Shown: positions 1 to 7,909 of the stretch, in pieces
Layout: every line of letters starts with the position of its first letter
Position numbering within the stretch: the first letter of the stretch is position 1
DNA from: Hydrogenothermaceae bacterium
GTDB lineage: Bacteria; Aquificota; Aquificia; Aquificales; Hydrogenothermaceae
Reading direction: 5' to 3'
Assembly (NCBI GenBank): GCA_012961365.1
Contig: DTZN01000275.1
Span: 1 to 22,752 of the forward strand
Length of the DNA: 22,752 nt
Notes under the pieces: model-generated
Databases searched by the model: none
What the model was told of the DNA's origin: nothing
What the model saw: the letters and a program-made list of their open reading frames with translations, nothing else
Made by a program: the position numbers and the translations under genes

Positions 1-77
1 AAGTTAGGTATTCAGCCTGATATAATGCATAAACCTGAGGAAGCTTTTGAATTTGCATCCAGCCATGGCTTGAAGGA
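1..77 (+). CDS. Possible N-terminal fragment of a TIM-barrel (AP endonuclease 2 / xylose isomerase-like) protein
   Basis: Frame +1 from the first base reads KLGIQPDIMHKPEEAFEFAS followed by SHGLKE. This looks like the first strand and helix of sugar phosphate isomerase/epimerase-type TIM barrels, which commonly open with MKLG and continue with PEEAxEFAxxHGL. The initiator would lie just before the window. After base 77 the reading becomes nonsense for the family and stops at 112-114. The same bases, read on the other strand, are the broken end of the glycosyltransferase segment, so a join lies around bases 58-77. The match is short and rests on pattern recall only. Confidence 0.3.
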
Positions 78-2331
78 GTGCTCCCGCTATACCTTCCGAG
101 TAGGAACCAAATAAAAATAAATCTGCTCCCTGCAGAAGCCTATCAATATCACTTCTGAATCCTAGACCAATACAGTTTTTTTCAAGTCCATATCTTCTAA
201 AGAGAGTTTTTGCCTCCCGAGAATCGGTATCGAGCCCTACAAAGAGCATTTTGAAATTTCGAAAGGGCAACAGCTTTAAAGCTTTTAAAATCACCTCTTG
301 CCCTTTCCTCCAAGGCTGCCAATTGGCAACATTTATAAACAGATACTCGTTTTCTTTCACACCCAACTCCCTTCTCACTTTTTCCCTGAGTTTGGGTTTT
401 GGAAAAAATCTTTTAAGTTCTATACCTGAGTTGATACAAACAATTTTTTCAGGACAAAATCCCCTTTCTTTAAACTCTTTAGCGATTTTACAAGACGTAA
501 CCACAATCTTGTCTGCTACGTTGAATTTAAATCTTCTTGAAAATATATTTGGAAAATAGTTGGAGCGTTTTAATGCTATTATTCTCGGTTTTCTCTTCAA
601 GAATGGATATATAAACCTAATATAGTCAAAAGCGTGGGAAGAATGGGCTATTACGAAATCGTAATTATTTTCTTTGATAATTTTTCTAAGTCTCAATGCG
701 TTTAGGGGATTAAATCTGGATTTTCCGCCTTTATAATCCTCAAAAAAATGAATCTTTACAGATGTATTTTTAAGTTTTTTTACCATGTATTCGTACTGAA
801 AGGATAAAGCTATATGGCTTTCAATTCCCTTTTCCGATAAGTATTTAGTTATCAGATATGTTTGCTCTTTAGTTCCGCACCAACCAATACCATCTATTAC
901 TTCATCTGCAACACAATCAATTGTTGTAAGTTCTTTACCGTTGAGTGCAATAGTGACTTTTTGGTCTTTATCATATCCAAATATGTAAGCTTCTTTTTTT
1001 ACATCTTTAACTTCTAGCTCTGGATAGTCTGTAGCAGGAATAAAAATTTTTAAATTTTCTTCAACCCATTGTTTATATTGTTTTCCCTCTGAAACTTTCT
1101 TGATTATTTCTTCTGTTGTATAAATTTTTCCTTCTTTTGTATCTATGGCAATTGCTTCTCCAGGTCCAAGTCTTCCTTTATATACAATTTTTTCTTCTGG
1201 AGTATCAACAACTCCAACTTCAGAAGCCATAATTACTTCATCTTCAGTTATTATGTATCTTGCAGGTCTAAGACCATTTCTATCTAATTTTCCAACGACA
1301 ATTTGACCATCTGTAAATGCTAATGCTGCTGGACCATCCCAAGCTTCAAATATGCAAGCAAAATACTCATAAAAGGCTTTTTCTTCTTCAGATAAAAATT
1401 TGTCATTTTCAAAAGCCTTTGGAACAAGCATATTAACTACGGCAAGAGGGTCTTTTCCAGAATGAACTAAAAACTCTAATGCATTATCTAATGAAGCAGA
1501 ATCACTATCATCATATTTAACTATTGGAAGTATATCTTCTGCTAAATTTCCCCAAATTTCTCTAACATCATCGGCTTTTGCATTTAACCAGTTTCTATTT
1601 GCAGATATAGTGTTTATTTCACCGTTGTGAGCTAGCATTCTAAATGGTTGAGCTAATTTCCAATTAGGAAATGTGTTTGTTGAATATCTTTGATGATATA
1701 AAGCTATTGCACTTTCAAAATCTTCATCTTGTAAGTCTAAATAAAAAGATTTTAATCTAGGAGCAGTTATCATTCCTTTGTAAACAATAGTTTTAGAAGA
1801 AAGAGAAGGAATGTAAAATCTATCGTCTTTGCTTGCTATTTCTTTTTCTAGCTTTTTTCTTAATATGAAAAGCTCTTTTTCAAAGTTATCTACATTTATA
1901 CCTTCTTTTGAAATAAATCCTTGAAGTAATGCTGGTTTTACTGATTTAGCAATCTCTCCAAGGTCTTCTTCATTTATAGGAGTTTCTCTCCAACCTAAAA
2001 ACTTAAATTTTGAGTTTATTATGTTTTCAATTTTAGACCTGTATTCATCTAATTTATCTTCAGGTATAAAAAATACTCCAACTGCAAAGTCTTCTGGGGA
2101 AGGAATTTTTATGTTAAGTTTGTTTAACTGTTTTTCAAAAAATTTATACGGAATTTGGGTTAGTATTCCTGCACCATCTCCAGTTTTACCATCAGCACTA
2201 ACAGCACCTCTATGGTCTAGATTTGCCAGTGCAGTTAGAGCATTATCAACTAGTTTATGGGATTTATTCCCTTTTATATTAACAATAAACCCTACTCCAC
2301 ATGAGTCCCTTTCTTGTAAAATTTTAAACAA
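4..2331 (-). CDS. gltB: Chimeric ORF: GltB glutaminase domain fused to a glycosyltransferase fragment
   Basis: One open frame of 775 residues that reads as two unrelated proteins. Residues 1-456 are the N-terminal class-II glutamine amidotransferase of the glutamate synthase large subunit, which releases ammonia from glutamine. Cys11 in DSCGVGF would be the nucleophile after propeptide removal, and HQRYSTNTFPNW (213-224) and AHNGEIN (234-240) are family motifs. The similarity stops after FGYDKD (451-456), before the FMN/Fe-S synthase part that makes normal GltB about 1,400-1,500 residues. Residues 457-474 are unassigned. From about 475 it reads as a group-1 glycosyltransferase (see the separate entry). 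The start is TTG at 2331 with AGAGGG eight bases upstream. A true fusion is unlikely, because both partners lack essential parts. A chimeric assembly or rearrangement is more likely, and the gltB identity holds only for the first 60%. Confidence 0.75.
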   Translation of the reverse strand: MFKILQERDSCGVGFIVNIKGNKSHKLVDNALTALANLDHRGAVSADGKTGDGAGILTQIPYKFFEKQLNKLNIKIPSPEDFAVGVFFIPEDKLDEYRSKIENIINSKFKFLGWRETPINEEDLGEIAKSVKPALLQGFISKEGINVDNFEKELFILRKKLEKEIASKDDRFYIPSLSSKTIVYKGMITAPRLKSFYLDLQDEDFESAIALYHQRYSTNTFPNWKLAQPFRMLAHNGEINTISANRNWLNAKADDVREIWGNLAEDILPIVKYDDSDSASLDNALEFLVHSGKDPLAVVNMLVPKAFENDKFLSEEEKAFYEYFACIFEAWDGPAALAFTDGQIVVGKLDRNGLRPARYIITEDEVIMASEVGVVDTPEEKIVYKGRLGPGEAIAIDTKEGKIYTTEEIIKKVSEGKQYKQWVEENLKIFIPATDYPELEVKDVKKEAYIFGYDKDQKVTIALNGKELTTIDCVADEVIDGIGWCGTKEQTYLITKYLSEKGIESHIALSFQYEYMVKKLKNTSVKIHFFEDYKGGKSRFNPLNALRLRKIIKENNYDFVIAHSSHAFDYIRFIYPFLKRKPRIIALKRSNYFPNIFSRRFKFNVADKIVVTSCKIAKEFKERGFCPEKIVCINSGIELKRFFPKPKLREKVRRELGVKENEYLFINVANWQPWRKGQEVILKALKLLPFRNFKMLFVGLDTDSREAKTLFRRYGLEKNCIGLGFRSDIDRLLQGADLFLFGSYSEGIAGALLQAMAGCKFKSFLRFMHYIRLNT
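61..909 (-). other. Glycosyltransferase family-1-like segment inside the chimeric ORF
   Basis: This is the C-terminal part of the chimeric ORF (about residues 475-757). It resembles GT-B fold glycosyltransferases that add sugars to lipopolysaccharide or other surface glycans. It begins near a donor-domain start (IDGIGWCGTKEQTYLI, 479-494) and continues with an NADKIV-type stretch (604-610), a linker IVCINSGIELKRFFP (630-644), and the acceptor half FINVANWQPWRKGQEVILKA (665-684). The nucleotide-sugar binding stretch GSYSEGIAGALLQAMA (742-757) is present, with the EG(I/L)xxxLLEAMA signature. Similarity ends abruptly there, where PVV and about 80-100 further residues would follow, so the C-terminus is missing. 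By eye the codons look more GC-rich than in the gltB part, suggesting a different source. The exact sugar and acceptor cannot be told. Confidence 0.6.
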
Positions 2332-2364
2332 TGTCTCTACCCTCTTGCTTGCTTGTAATTTATT

Positions 2365-2393
2365 ATTATACCTCTTTATTTTTCTAACTTAAA
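2365..2393 (-). promoter_or_regulatory. Candidate promoter for gltB
   Basis: On the minus strand a perfect TATAAT lies at 2370-2365. Seventeen bases upstream is TTTAAG (2393-2388), a poor -35. The start codon at 2331 is about 30 bases beyond the -10, a normal leader length. In such AT-rich DNA a TATAAT by itself is weak evidence. Confidence 0.35.
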
Positions 2394-2433
2394 CTCAAGA
2401 GGGCAGAAACAAAATGCAAAAAGGATTTACATG

Positions 2434-2784
2434 TTAATATTGGGGAACAGATGGATCTATTTCTTGAGACCAAGCTAAGATACCACCTTCTACATTTTTT
2501 ACATTTTCAAAACCTTTTTGTAATAACCACATAGTTGCTTGTAAACTTCTGTTTCCACTTCTACACAATACATAAATTGGTTTATCTTTAGGAAGTTTAT
2601 CTATAACTGAAGGTAATTTCATTAAAGGAACTAACATTGCATCTTTTTCTTTAATTCTTGAAAAGTTATATTCTTGAGGCTCTCTAACATCTAAAAGAAT
2701 AAAATCTTCTCCTTTGTCTATTTTTTCTTTTAACTTTTTAACAGAAATGTGAATTTTGTCATAAGTCTCTTTGTCTAAAAACAT
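2434..2784 (-). CDS. Rhodanese-like domain protein
   Basis: Single-domain sulfurtransferase of 116 residues, probably cytoplasmic, as there is no signal peptide. LLDVREPQEYNFSRI (30-44) is the CH2A-like motif of rhodaneses, and the active-site loop is CRSGNRS with Cys74 as the persulfide-carrying residue; GGILAW is the usual C-terminal motif. It would move sulfane sulfur between small thiols or proteins, plausible in a sulfur-using thermophile. Start choice: a GTG at 2796 is in frame, but the GGAGG between it and the ATG at 2784 is a well-placed ribosome binding site, so the ATG is preferred. It is a single gene between chimeric gltB and divergent mreD. The true substrate is unknown. Confidence 0.85.
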   Translation of the reverse strand: MFLDKETYDKIHISVKKLKEKIDKGEDFILLDVREPQEYNFSRIKEKDAMLVPLMKLPSVIDKLPKDKPIYVLCRSGNRSLQATMWLLQKGFENVKNVEGGILAWSQEIDPSVPQY

Positions 2785-2996
2785 ATTTACCTCCACTGTA
2801 TTTAAATTTGGTGTAATACTATATAAGCAATTGTAAATATAGGGCTATAATTTATGTCATATTTAGAATATATAAATATTTTAATGCAAAGATAGATAAG
2901 AAAAAAATATCTAAGTATGGTATTTTTAAGATAACAATACTTTGATTTTCTAACTACACCAGAGCTTAAATTCAATGGATAGATGGAACGAAAAAA

Positions 2997-3449
2997 ATGA
3001 AAAATCTATTATTATTTGGAATTATAATTCTAATTTTTCAATCAACAATTTTAGGAAAAGTTTTTTCTATAGGTTCTTTGACAGCAGATTTTTTAGTTAT
3101 ATACATTTTGCTCATATCTTTGAATACTTCTTTTAATATTTCTATGAAATCTTCTTTTTTTCTAGGGATTTTACAAGATTTGTTTGCTTTAAATTTTATG
3201 AATAGTGTTTCAAAACCCTTTATATCATTTATTACAAATAAATTAAAAAATTACTTTTTTGTTTCAGCTTTTTGGATAAAAGCTACTTTAGTTATTTTCA
3301 TATCATTTTTAGATATTTTTGTAAAAAATATTATGCTTTTTATTTTTAAAGGGGCTTTTGAAATATCTATAGAATATCTATTTTATTTATTTATAAACTT
3401 TTTAATATTTTATTTGGTGTATTTAACAAATGAGGATTTCAAGATTTAG
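2997..3449 (+). CDS. mreD: Rod shape-determining protein MreD
   Basis: A 150-residue integral membrane protein with about five hydrophobic segments, the size and profile of MreD, the inner-membrane partner of MreB/MreC in the elongasome. The LTADFLVIYILL segment near residues 28-39 and the FFLGILQDLFAL stretch (about 54-65) match the MreD pattern (PDllLllvl and GfllGLlqDll). It ends inside the start of the PBP2 gene (20-base overlap), the conserved mreD-mrdA order, which supports the call. mreB and mreC are not next to it; upstream is the divergent rhodanese gene. The ribosome binding site is weak. MreD sequences are poorly conserved, so the assignment leans on topology plus neighbour. Confidence 0.8.
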   Translation: MKNLLLFGIIILIFQSTILGKVFSIGSLTADFLVIYILLISLNTSFNISMKSSFFLGILQDLFALNFMNSVSKPFISFITNKLKNYFFVSAFWIKATLVIFISFLDIFVKNIMLFIFKGAFEISIEYLFYLFINFLIFYLVYLTNEDFKI

Positions 3450-5250
3450 TCTAGCAGTAGCTTTTTTAGTTATTCTTTTTTCTATACTTGCAGTAAAGCT
3501 TACATATTTGCAGATAATAAAAGGAAAAGAGTATAAAACATTATCTGAAAAAAACTTTTTTAGGCTTATAACAATAAACCCTCCAAGAGGAAAAATATTT
3601 GATAGAAATGGTATTTTACTTGCATATGATGTTCCATACTACGAACTTTATGCAGTCCCATATATAGCTATAGATAAAAAACAAAGTATAAATACACAGA
3701 AAAAAGAAGCAAAAAAACTTTTAAACAATCTAGAAAAATATCTGAAAATAAAAATAAAATCCAAAAATCAGAAGATAGAAAGATTAGTTGCTAGAACTGG
3801 AGGAAAAGTGGTTTTAAAAACAAGACTAAGAGAAAATCAATTAAAAAAGTTTTATACGTATTCACATATTTTCAAAGGTGTTTTTGTTGAAAGTATTCCT
3901 AGAAGAAAATATACAAAATATGCAAAATATTTGGCCCATATACTTGGGTATGTAGGATATCCATCAAAAGAGGACCTGCAAAATAATCCAAAATTAAGAA
4001 CAGATATGTTAATAGGTAAAATGGGTGTAGAAAAAATATATAATAACGAGTTATTAGGTAGTTATGGATTTAAAGCAGTTATAGTTGATGCTGCAGGAAG
4101 AATTAGGAAAGTTCTTTGGGAAAAACCTCCTAAAGAGGGAAATGATATATATCTAACAATAGATGCCAGACTTCAAAAAAAAGTTTATGAAATATTTAAA
4201 AATTCTAGAGAAAAATCAGGAAGTGTTATTATTGTTAATCCAAAAACTTACGAGATTTTAACTTTGCTTAGCTTTCCAACTTTTGACATACAGAGATTTT
4301 CTGATGGTCTTTCTAAAAAAGAATGGAAAAATTTAATTCAAAATAAATATAAACCTTTATTTAACAAAGCTTTAAATGGAATTTATCCTCCAGGTTCAAT
4401 ATATAAAATTGTTGTTTCAGTTTCAGCTTTAGAGGAAGGTGTGATAACACCTTATCAAAAAATATATAGTGGAGGAGTTTTTTCTATAGGAAAATGGGAG
4501 TATAGAAACTGGAATTTGGCAGGTTGTGGGAATATAAATGTTATGCAAGCTTTGGAACAATCCTGTGATACTTTTTATTATCAAGTTGGGTTAAAACTTG
4601 GGGTTAATAAAATTGTTGAATGGACTTACAATTTTGGTATAGGAGAAAAATTAAATCCAAAAATAGAAACAAGAAAATCAAGAGTTCCATCACCAGATTG
4701 GAAAAAAAGGGTTTTAGGTGAACCATGGTTTCATGGAGATACAGTTAATCTTAGTATTGGGCAGGGTTATTTGGGAATAACTCCTTTTGATGCAACTAAA
4801 ATTGTAGTTCCTATTGCAAATAATGGAAAGGTATTAAAGCCACAAATTTTAAAGGCTATATATGATAAAGATACTCATAAATTTATAGAAACTAAACCTA
4901 AGGTAATAAGAACTTTAGATATAAAGAAAGAAAATCTAAGGGCAATAAAAAAAGGGATGTATCTTGTTGTTTATGGCAGAAAAGGAACTGCCAAAATTCT
5001 CGCAAAAGCCCCTTTTAAAAATGCTGGGAAAACAGGAACTGCACAGGTTTATAGAAAACCAAAAAAGGGAGAAAGTATAACAAAATGGGAACTTCAAAAT
5101 CATGCATGGTTTGTTGATATGTTTCCCTATAAAAATCCAAAGTTTGTTATTGCAACTTTTGTAGAACATGGTAAAGGGGGTAGCAAAACAGCTGCACCTA
5201 TAACATTGAATATAATAAAAGCTATAAAGAAACTTGGTTTATTAAATTAA
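3430..5250 (+). CDS. mrdA: Penicillin-binding protein 2 (elongation transpeptidase)
   Basis: 606-residue class B penicillin-binding protein that cross-links peptidoglycan in the periplasm during rod elongation. It has one N-terminal membrane anchor (about 8-27), a dimerisation/pedestal region starting PPRGKIFDRNG (51-61), then a transpeptidase domain with all three active-site motifs: S323-I-Y-K326 in PPGSIYK, S378-C-D380 in EQSCDTFYYQ, and K534-T-G536 in AGKTGTAQ. The SCDTFYY form of the second motif is typical of PBP2 rather than FtsI. The ATG lies 20 bases inside mreD, implying translational coupling. RodA, the usual partner, does not follow; the gene ends with a 4-base convergent overlap with hisH. 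Confidence 0.93.
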   Translation: MRISRFSLAVAFLVILFSILAVKLTYLQIIKGKEYKTLSEKNFFRLITINPPRGKIFDRNGILLAYDVPYYELYAVPYIAIDKKQSINTQKKEAKKLLNNLEKYLKIKIKSKNQKIERLVARTGGKVVLKTRLRENQLKKFYTYSHIFKGVFVESIPRRKYTKYAKYLAHILGYVGYPSKEDLQNNPKLRTDMLIGKMGVEKIYNNELLGSYGFKAVIVDAAGRIRKVLWEKPPKEGNDIYLTIDARLQKKVYEIFKNSREKSGSVIIVNPKTYEILTLLSFPTFDIQRFSDGLSKKEWKNLIQNKYKPLFNKALNGIYPPGSIYKIVVSVSALEEGVITPYQKIYSGGVFSIGKWEYRNWNLAGCGNINVMQALEQSCDTFYYQVGLKLGVNKIVEWTYNFGIGEKLNPKIETRKSRVPSPDWKKRVLGEPWFHGDTVNLSIGQGYLGITPFDATKIVVPIANNGKVLKPQILKAIYDKDTHKFIETKPKVIRTLDIKKENLRAIKKGMYLVVYGRKGTAKILAKAPFKNAGKTGTAQVYRKPKKGESITKWELQNHAWFVDMFPYKNPKFVIATFVEHGKGGSKTAAPITLNIIKAIKKLGLLN

Positions 5251-5864
5251 AGAGTGTTTACTTTTTTGACAAAATTTTTTATAAGTTTTAATCCTGGTTT
5301 TTGGCTTTTTTCAGGATGAAATTGAACAGCCCAAATATTATCAATTTGAATACTGCTACAAAATTCATTTATGTAATCTGTTGTAGAAGCAATAACTTTA
5401 CTATCTTCCGGAACTACATAAAAGGAGTGAACAAAATAAAAAAATTCACTATTTTTTATATTTTTAAATAATCCATTTTTTTGTTTTATATTTACTTGAT
5501 TCCAACCCATATGGGGAATTTTATAACCTTCCTTTTGTGTAAACCTTATGACTTTTCCTTTTATTATCCCAAGCCCTCTATGTTCTCCAAACTCATATCC
5601 TTTTTCAAATAGTATTTGAAGCCCCAAACATATTCCAAAGTAAGGTTTTTTATTATTTATATGATTTATAATTTCATCATATAAATTTAATTCTTTTAAG
5701 TGTTTAATAGCATCTTTAAATGCACCAACTCCCGGGACAACAATAGCTTTAGAATTCTTTATATCTTCAGGTTTTGAAGATACTTTAATGTTTGCTCCAA
5801 CTGCTTCAAATGCCTTAGCAACACTCCTTAAATTTCCCATTCCATAATCAACAACAGTTATCAC
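5247..5864 (-). CDS. hisH: Imidazole glycerol phosphate synthase subunit HisH
   Basis: 205-residue class-I glutamine amidotransferase that supplies ammonia to HisF for the fifth step of histidine synthesis, also yielding AICAR for purines. The start VVDYGMGNLRSV, the VVPGVGAFKDA loop (42-52), the nucleophile Cys79 in GICLGLQ, and the His183-Glu185 pair in QFHPEKSQ give a complete triad. Length is normal for the family. Its ATG overlaps the trpA stop by four bases (ATGA type), so the two amino acid genes are probably co-translated. hisF is not in the window and must lie elsewhere. The stop overlaps the convergent PBP2 stop, leaving no space for a private terminator. Confidence 0.96.
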   Translation of the reverse strand: MITVVDYGMGNLRSVAKAFEAVGANIKVSSKPEDIKNSKAIVVPGVGAFKDAIKHLKELNLYDEIINHINNKKPYFGICLGLQILFEKGYEFGEHRGLGIIKGKVIRFTQKEGYKIPHMGWNQVNIKQKNGLFKNIKNSEFFYFVHSFYVVPEDSKVIASTTDYINEFCSSIQIDNIWAVQFHPEKSQKPGLKLIKNFVKKVNTL

Positions 5865-6631
5865 TGCATACCCTCTTTTAACGACTTAATTAATAAGGAT
5901 ATTTCTTTAAAATCTCTTTTCCCTTGTAGCTTAACGATAGCACTTCCAACAATTACTCCATCGCTAAGCTGCGAGAGAATTTTAGTATGCTCCTTTTTAG
6001 AAACCCCAAAACCAACAGCTACAGGTATAGAAGAAATACTTTTTATCTTTTTAATTTGGGATTTAACCTCATTCCATGGAAGTTGGTCTCTAGCACCTGT
6101 TATTCCTGTTAAAGAAACATAATAAATAAAATCATCACTGTAGTTGGAAACAAGCTCTATTCTTCTTGTATCAGAAGTAGGAGCAAGTAAAAAAATTGTA
6201 GAAAGCTGGAAACTATTTGCAACCTCTTTAAACTCCTTAGCTTCTTCAGGAGGCAAATCTGGAACAATAAAACCATCTATTCCTTTTTCTTTTGCAAGTT
6301 TACAGAAATTTTGAATACCAAAAATATAAATAGGATTATAGTAAGTCATTAAAATAAGAGGTATATCTGGAAAAAATTTTTTAAGCTTTTCAGTAAGCTT
6401 TAAAACATCTAAAGGAGTAATTCCATCTTTAACTGCTTTTTCGTGGGCTACCTGTATAGTTGGACCATCTGCTACAGGGTCAGAAAAGGGAACTCCAACT
6501 TCTAAAATATCTGCTCCACTTTCTATAAGTGTTTTAGCAGTTAAAAAGCTATCTTCTAAACTAGGATAACCTGCCATAAAGTAACATATCAAAGGTTTTG
6601 TTTTCTCAAATTTTTCTTTTATTAGAGACAT
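5861..6631 (-). CDS. trpA: Tryptophan synthase alpha subunit
   Basis: 256-residue TIM-barrel enzyme that cleaves indole-3-glycerol phosphate to indole, passed to TrpB. The catalytic acids are both visible: Glu44 in ADILEVGVPFSDP and Asp55 in PVADGPTIQ (equivalents of Glu49 and Asp60 in Salmonella). FIVPDLPPEEA, the YYVSLTGITGAR loop and PVAVGFGVS are also standard. GAGGG lies six bases before the ATG. trpB is not adjacent, so pathway genes are scattered, as is common in Aquificota. It is first of a two-gene unit with hisH. Confidence 0.97.
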   Translation of the reverse strand: MSLIKEKFEKTKPLICYFMAGYPSLEDSFLTAKTLIESGADILEVGVPFSDPVADGPTIQVAHEKAVKDGITPLDVLKLTEKLKKFFPDIPLILMTYYNPIYIFGIQNFCKLAKEKGIDGFIVPDLPPEEAKEFKEVANSFQLSTIFLLAPTSDTRRIELVSNYSDDFIYYVSLTGITGARDQLPWNEVKSQIKKIKSISSIPVAVGFGVSKKEHTKILSQLSDGVIVGSAIVKLQGKRDFKEISLLIKSLKEGMQ

Positions 6632-6661
6632 CTAAAGCCCTCTTGTTAATTGTCATAAATT

Positions 6662-6691
6662 ATTATATCTGATTTGCTTTATTAAAAATAA
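6662..6691 (-). promoter_or_regulatory. Candidate promoter for trpA-hisH
   Basis: Minus-strand TATAAT at 6667-6662 with TTATTT (6691-6686) 18 bases upstream. The -10 is perfect and the -35 weak. The trpA ATG is about 30 bases downstream. It sits in the 101-base divergent gap shared with the gene at 6733. No leader peptide, attenuator hairpin or T-box is visible. Confidence 0.3.
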
Positions 6692-6732
6692 GAATTTATC
6701 ATAATAAATGAATATATATGGAGGGAGATTAA

Positions 6733-7212
6733 ATGGCAAATAATAGAAAAGACAAACTACTAAAAGAATACATTCATGACCCTTATTTTACAAAAGAAAA
6801 ATATCATGACCCTTCTGTTTGTCAGCAGTGTGGAGTAGTCTTCCACGATGGAATTTTTCAATGGATGGAAAAAACCCCTGCAAATGCCCAAAAAATATTA
6901 TGCCCAGCTTGTAGAAGAATTAATGACAAATATGAAGGTGGTATAGTTTATCTAAAAGGAGAATTTTTACAAAACCATAAAGATGAAATAATGAACCTTA
7001 TAAAAAATACTGCTGATGAAGAAATGGCATATAGACCTTTAGAGCGAATAATTGAAATAAAAGAAAAAAATGGGGAAATTACAATAACTACAACTTATGA
7101 GCATATTGCAAGGCGTATAGGAGAAGCAGTTCATAGAGCATATAAAGGAGCACTAAATATGCAATATCCAGAAGGACAAAAATATATAAGAGTATTCTGG
7201 CAAAGAGACTAA
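6733..7212 (+). CDS. BCAM0308-like conserved protein with two CxxC motifs
   Basis: 159-residue soluble protein of unknown function. Cys30-x2-Cys33 (SVCQQCGVVF) and Cys57-x2-Cys60 (LCPACRRIND) form a four-cysteine, zinc-ribbon-like site. The rest is a charged alpha/beta region (EIMNLIKNTADEE, ITITTTYEHIARRIGEAVHRAYKG) with no recognisable catalytic motif. The sequence recalls the family named BCAM0308, found in proteobacteria and Aquificota; I know of no proven function, and the name is from memory. A strong GGAGGGAGA lies just ahead of the ATG. It is first of five + strand genes; radC begins right after its stop codon. Confidence 0.7.
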   Translation: MANNRKDKLLKEYIHDPYFTKEKYHDPSVCQQCGVVFHDGIFQWMEKTPANAQKILCPACRRINDKYEGGIVYLKGEFLQNHKDEIMNLIKNTADEEMAYRPLERIIEIKEKNGEITITTTYEHIARRIGEAVHRAYKGALNMQYPEGQKYIRVFWQRD

Positions 7213-7902
7213 ATGAAATTTGAAAAGTTTATATATAGGAAAAGAATAAAAGAACTTCCAAAAGATTTACTGCCAAGAGAAAAAGCATTAACAAACGGTT
7301 TAAATAGCTTATCAGATGCGGAGCTTTTGGCTTTGTCTATAGGTTCTGGAGTTAAAGGCTTAAATGTTATAGGACTTGCAGATAAGATAATATCAAAATT
7401 TGGATTAGAAGGATTAAAAAATCTGTCTGTTGATGAACTTACAAAAATAAAAGGCATTGGAATAACAAAAGCACTTCAAATTTTGGCAATAGTCGAGATA
7501 GCAAAGAGGTTAAATGAAGATAGAGAAAGAATAGTTTTAAATTCTCCTGAAGATGTATATAAATATACAAAAAGCTTGAAAAATGAAACCCAAGAAAATT
7601 TAATTTGTTTATATACAAATACTTCAAACGAACTTCTAGATAAAAAAACTGTAGCAATTGGTAGCTTAAATGTATTATCGATAAAACCGCGGGATATTTT
7701 TTATTATGCTTTGAAAAACAATGCATATGGAATAATTCTAATTCACAATCATCCAAATGGATATTGTAAACCTAGCCAAGAAGATATTTTGTTTACAGAA
7801 AAAGTTAAAAATTTAGCTATAGAGTTAGGATTTGAGATTTTAGACCATATTGTTATAGGAAAAGATGGATACTTTAGTTTTGCAAGGGAAAATCTAATTT
7901 GA
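7213..7902 (+). CDS. radC: RadC family JAMM-motif protein (UPF0758)
   Basis: 229 residues: an N-terminal helix-hairpin-helix region (IKELPKDLLPREKAL, LSDAELLALSIGSG, then the hairpin LTKIKGIGITKALQIL) and a C-terminal MPN/JAMM domain. The metal-site motif is complete: His178-x-His180 and Asp191 in HNHPNGYCKPSQED. The family was named for DNA repair, but that role was withdrawn in E. coli; recent biochemical roles are uncertain, so the symbol is by family only. The usual LLRSG is replaced by LSIGSG. The ATG follows the previous TAA directly, so translation is coupled. Confidence 0.93.
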   Translation: MKFEKFIYRKRIKELPKDLLPREKALTNGLNSLSDAELLALSIGSGVKGLNVIGLADKIISKFGLEGLKNLSVDELTKIKGIGITKALQILAIVEIAKRLNEDRERIVLNSPEDVYKYTKSLKNETQENLICLYTNTSNELLDKKTVAIGSLNVLSIKPRDIFYYALKNNAYGIILIHNHPNGYCKPSQEDILFTEKVKNLAIELGFEILDHIVIGKDGYFSFARENLI

Positions 7903-7909
7903 GGTAAAT

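Noticed and set aside
2021..2392. Plus-strand ORF antisense to gltB
   Set aside because: It mirrors the conserved amidotransferase coding sequence, has no RBS and no recognisable protein character.
2974..2999. Alternative frame ATGGATAGATGGAACG ahead of mreD as the end of mreC or a leader peptide
   Set aside because: It does not continue as a recognisable protein, and the mreD frame has the expected membrane profile.
7439..7756. Minus-strand ORF inside radC
   Set aside because: Low-complexity translation lying antisense to a gene with clear JAMM and helix-hairpin-helix motifs.
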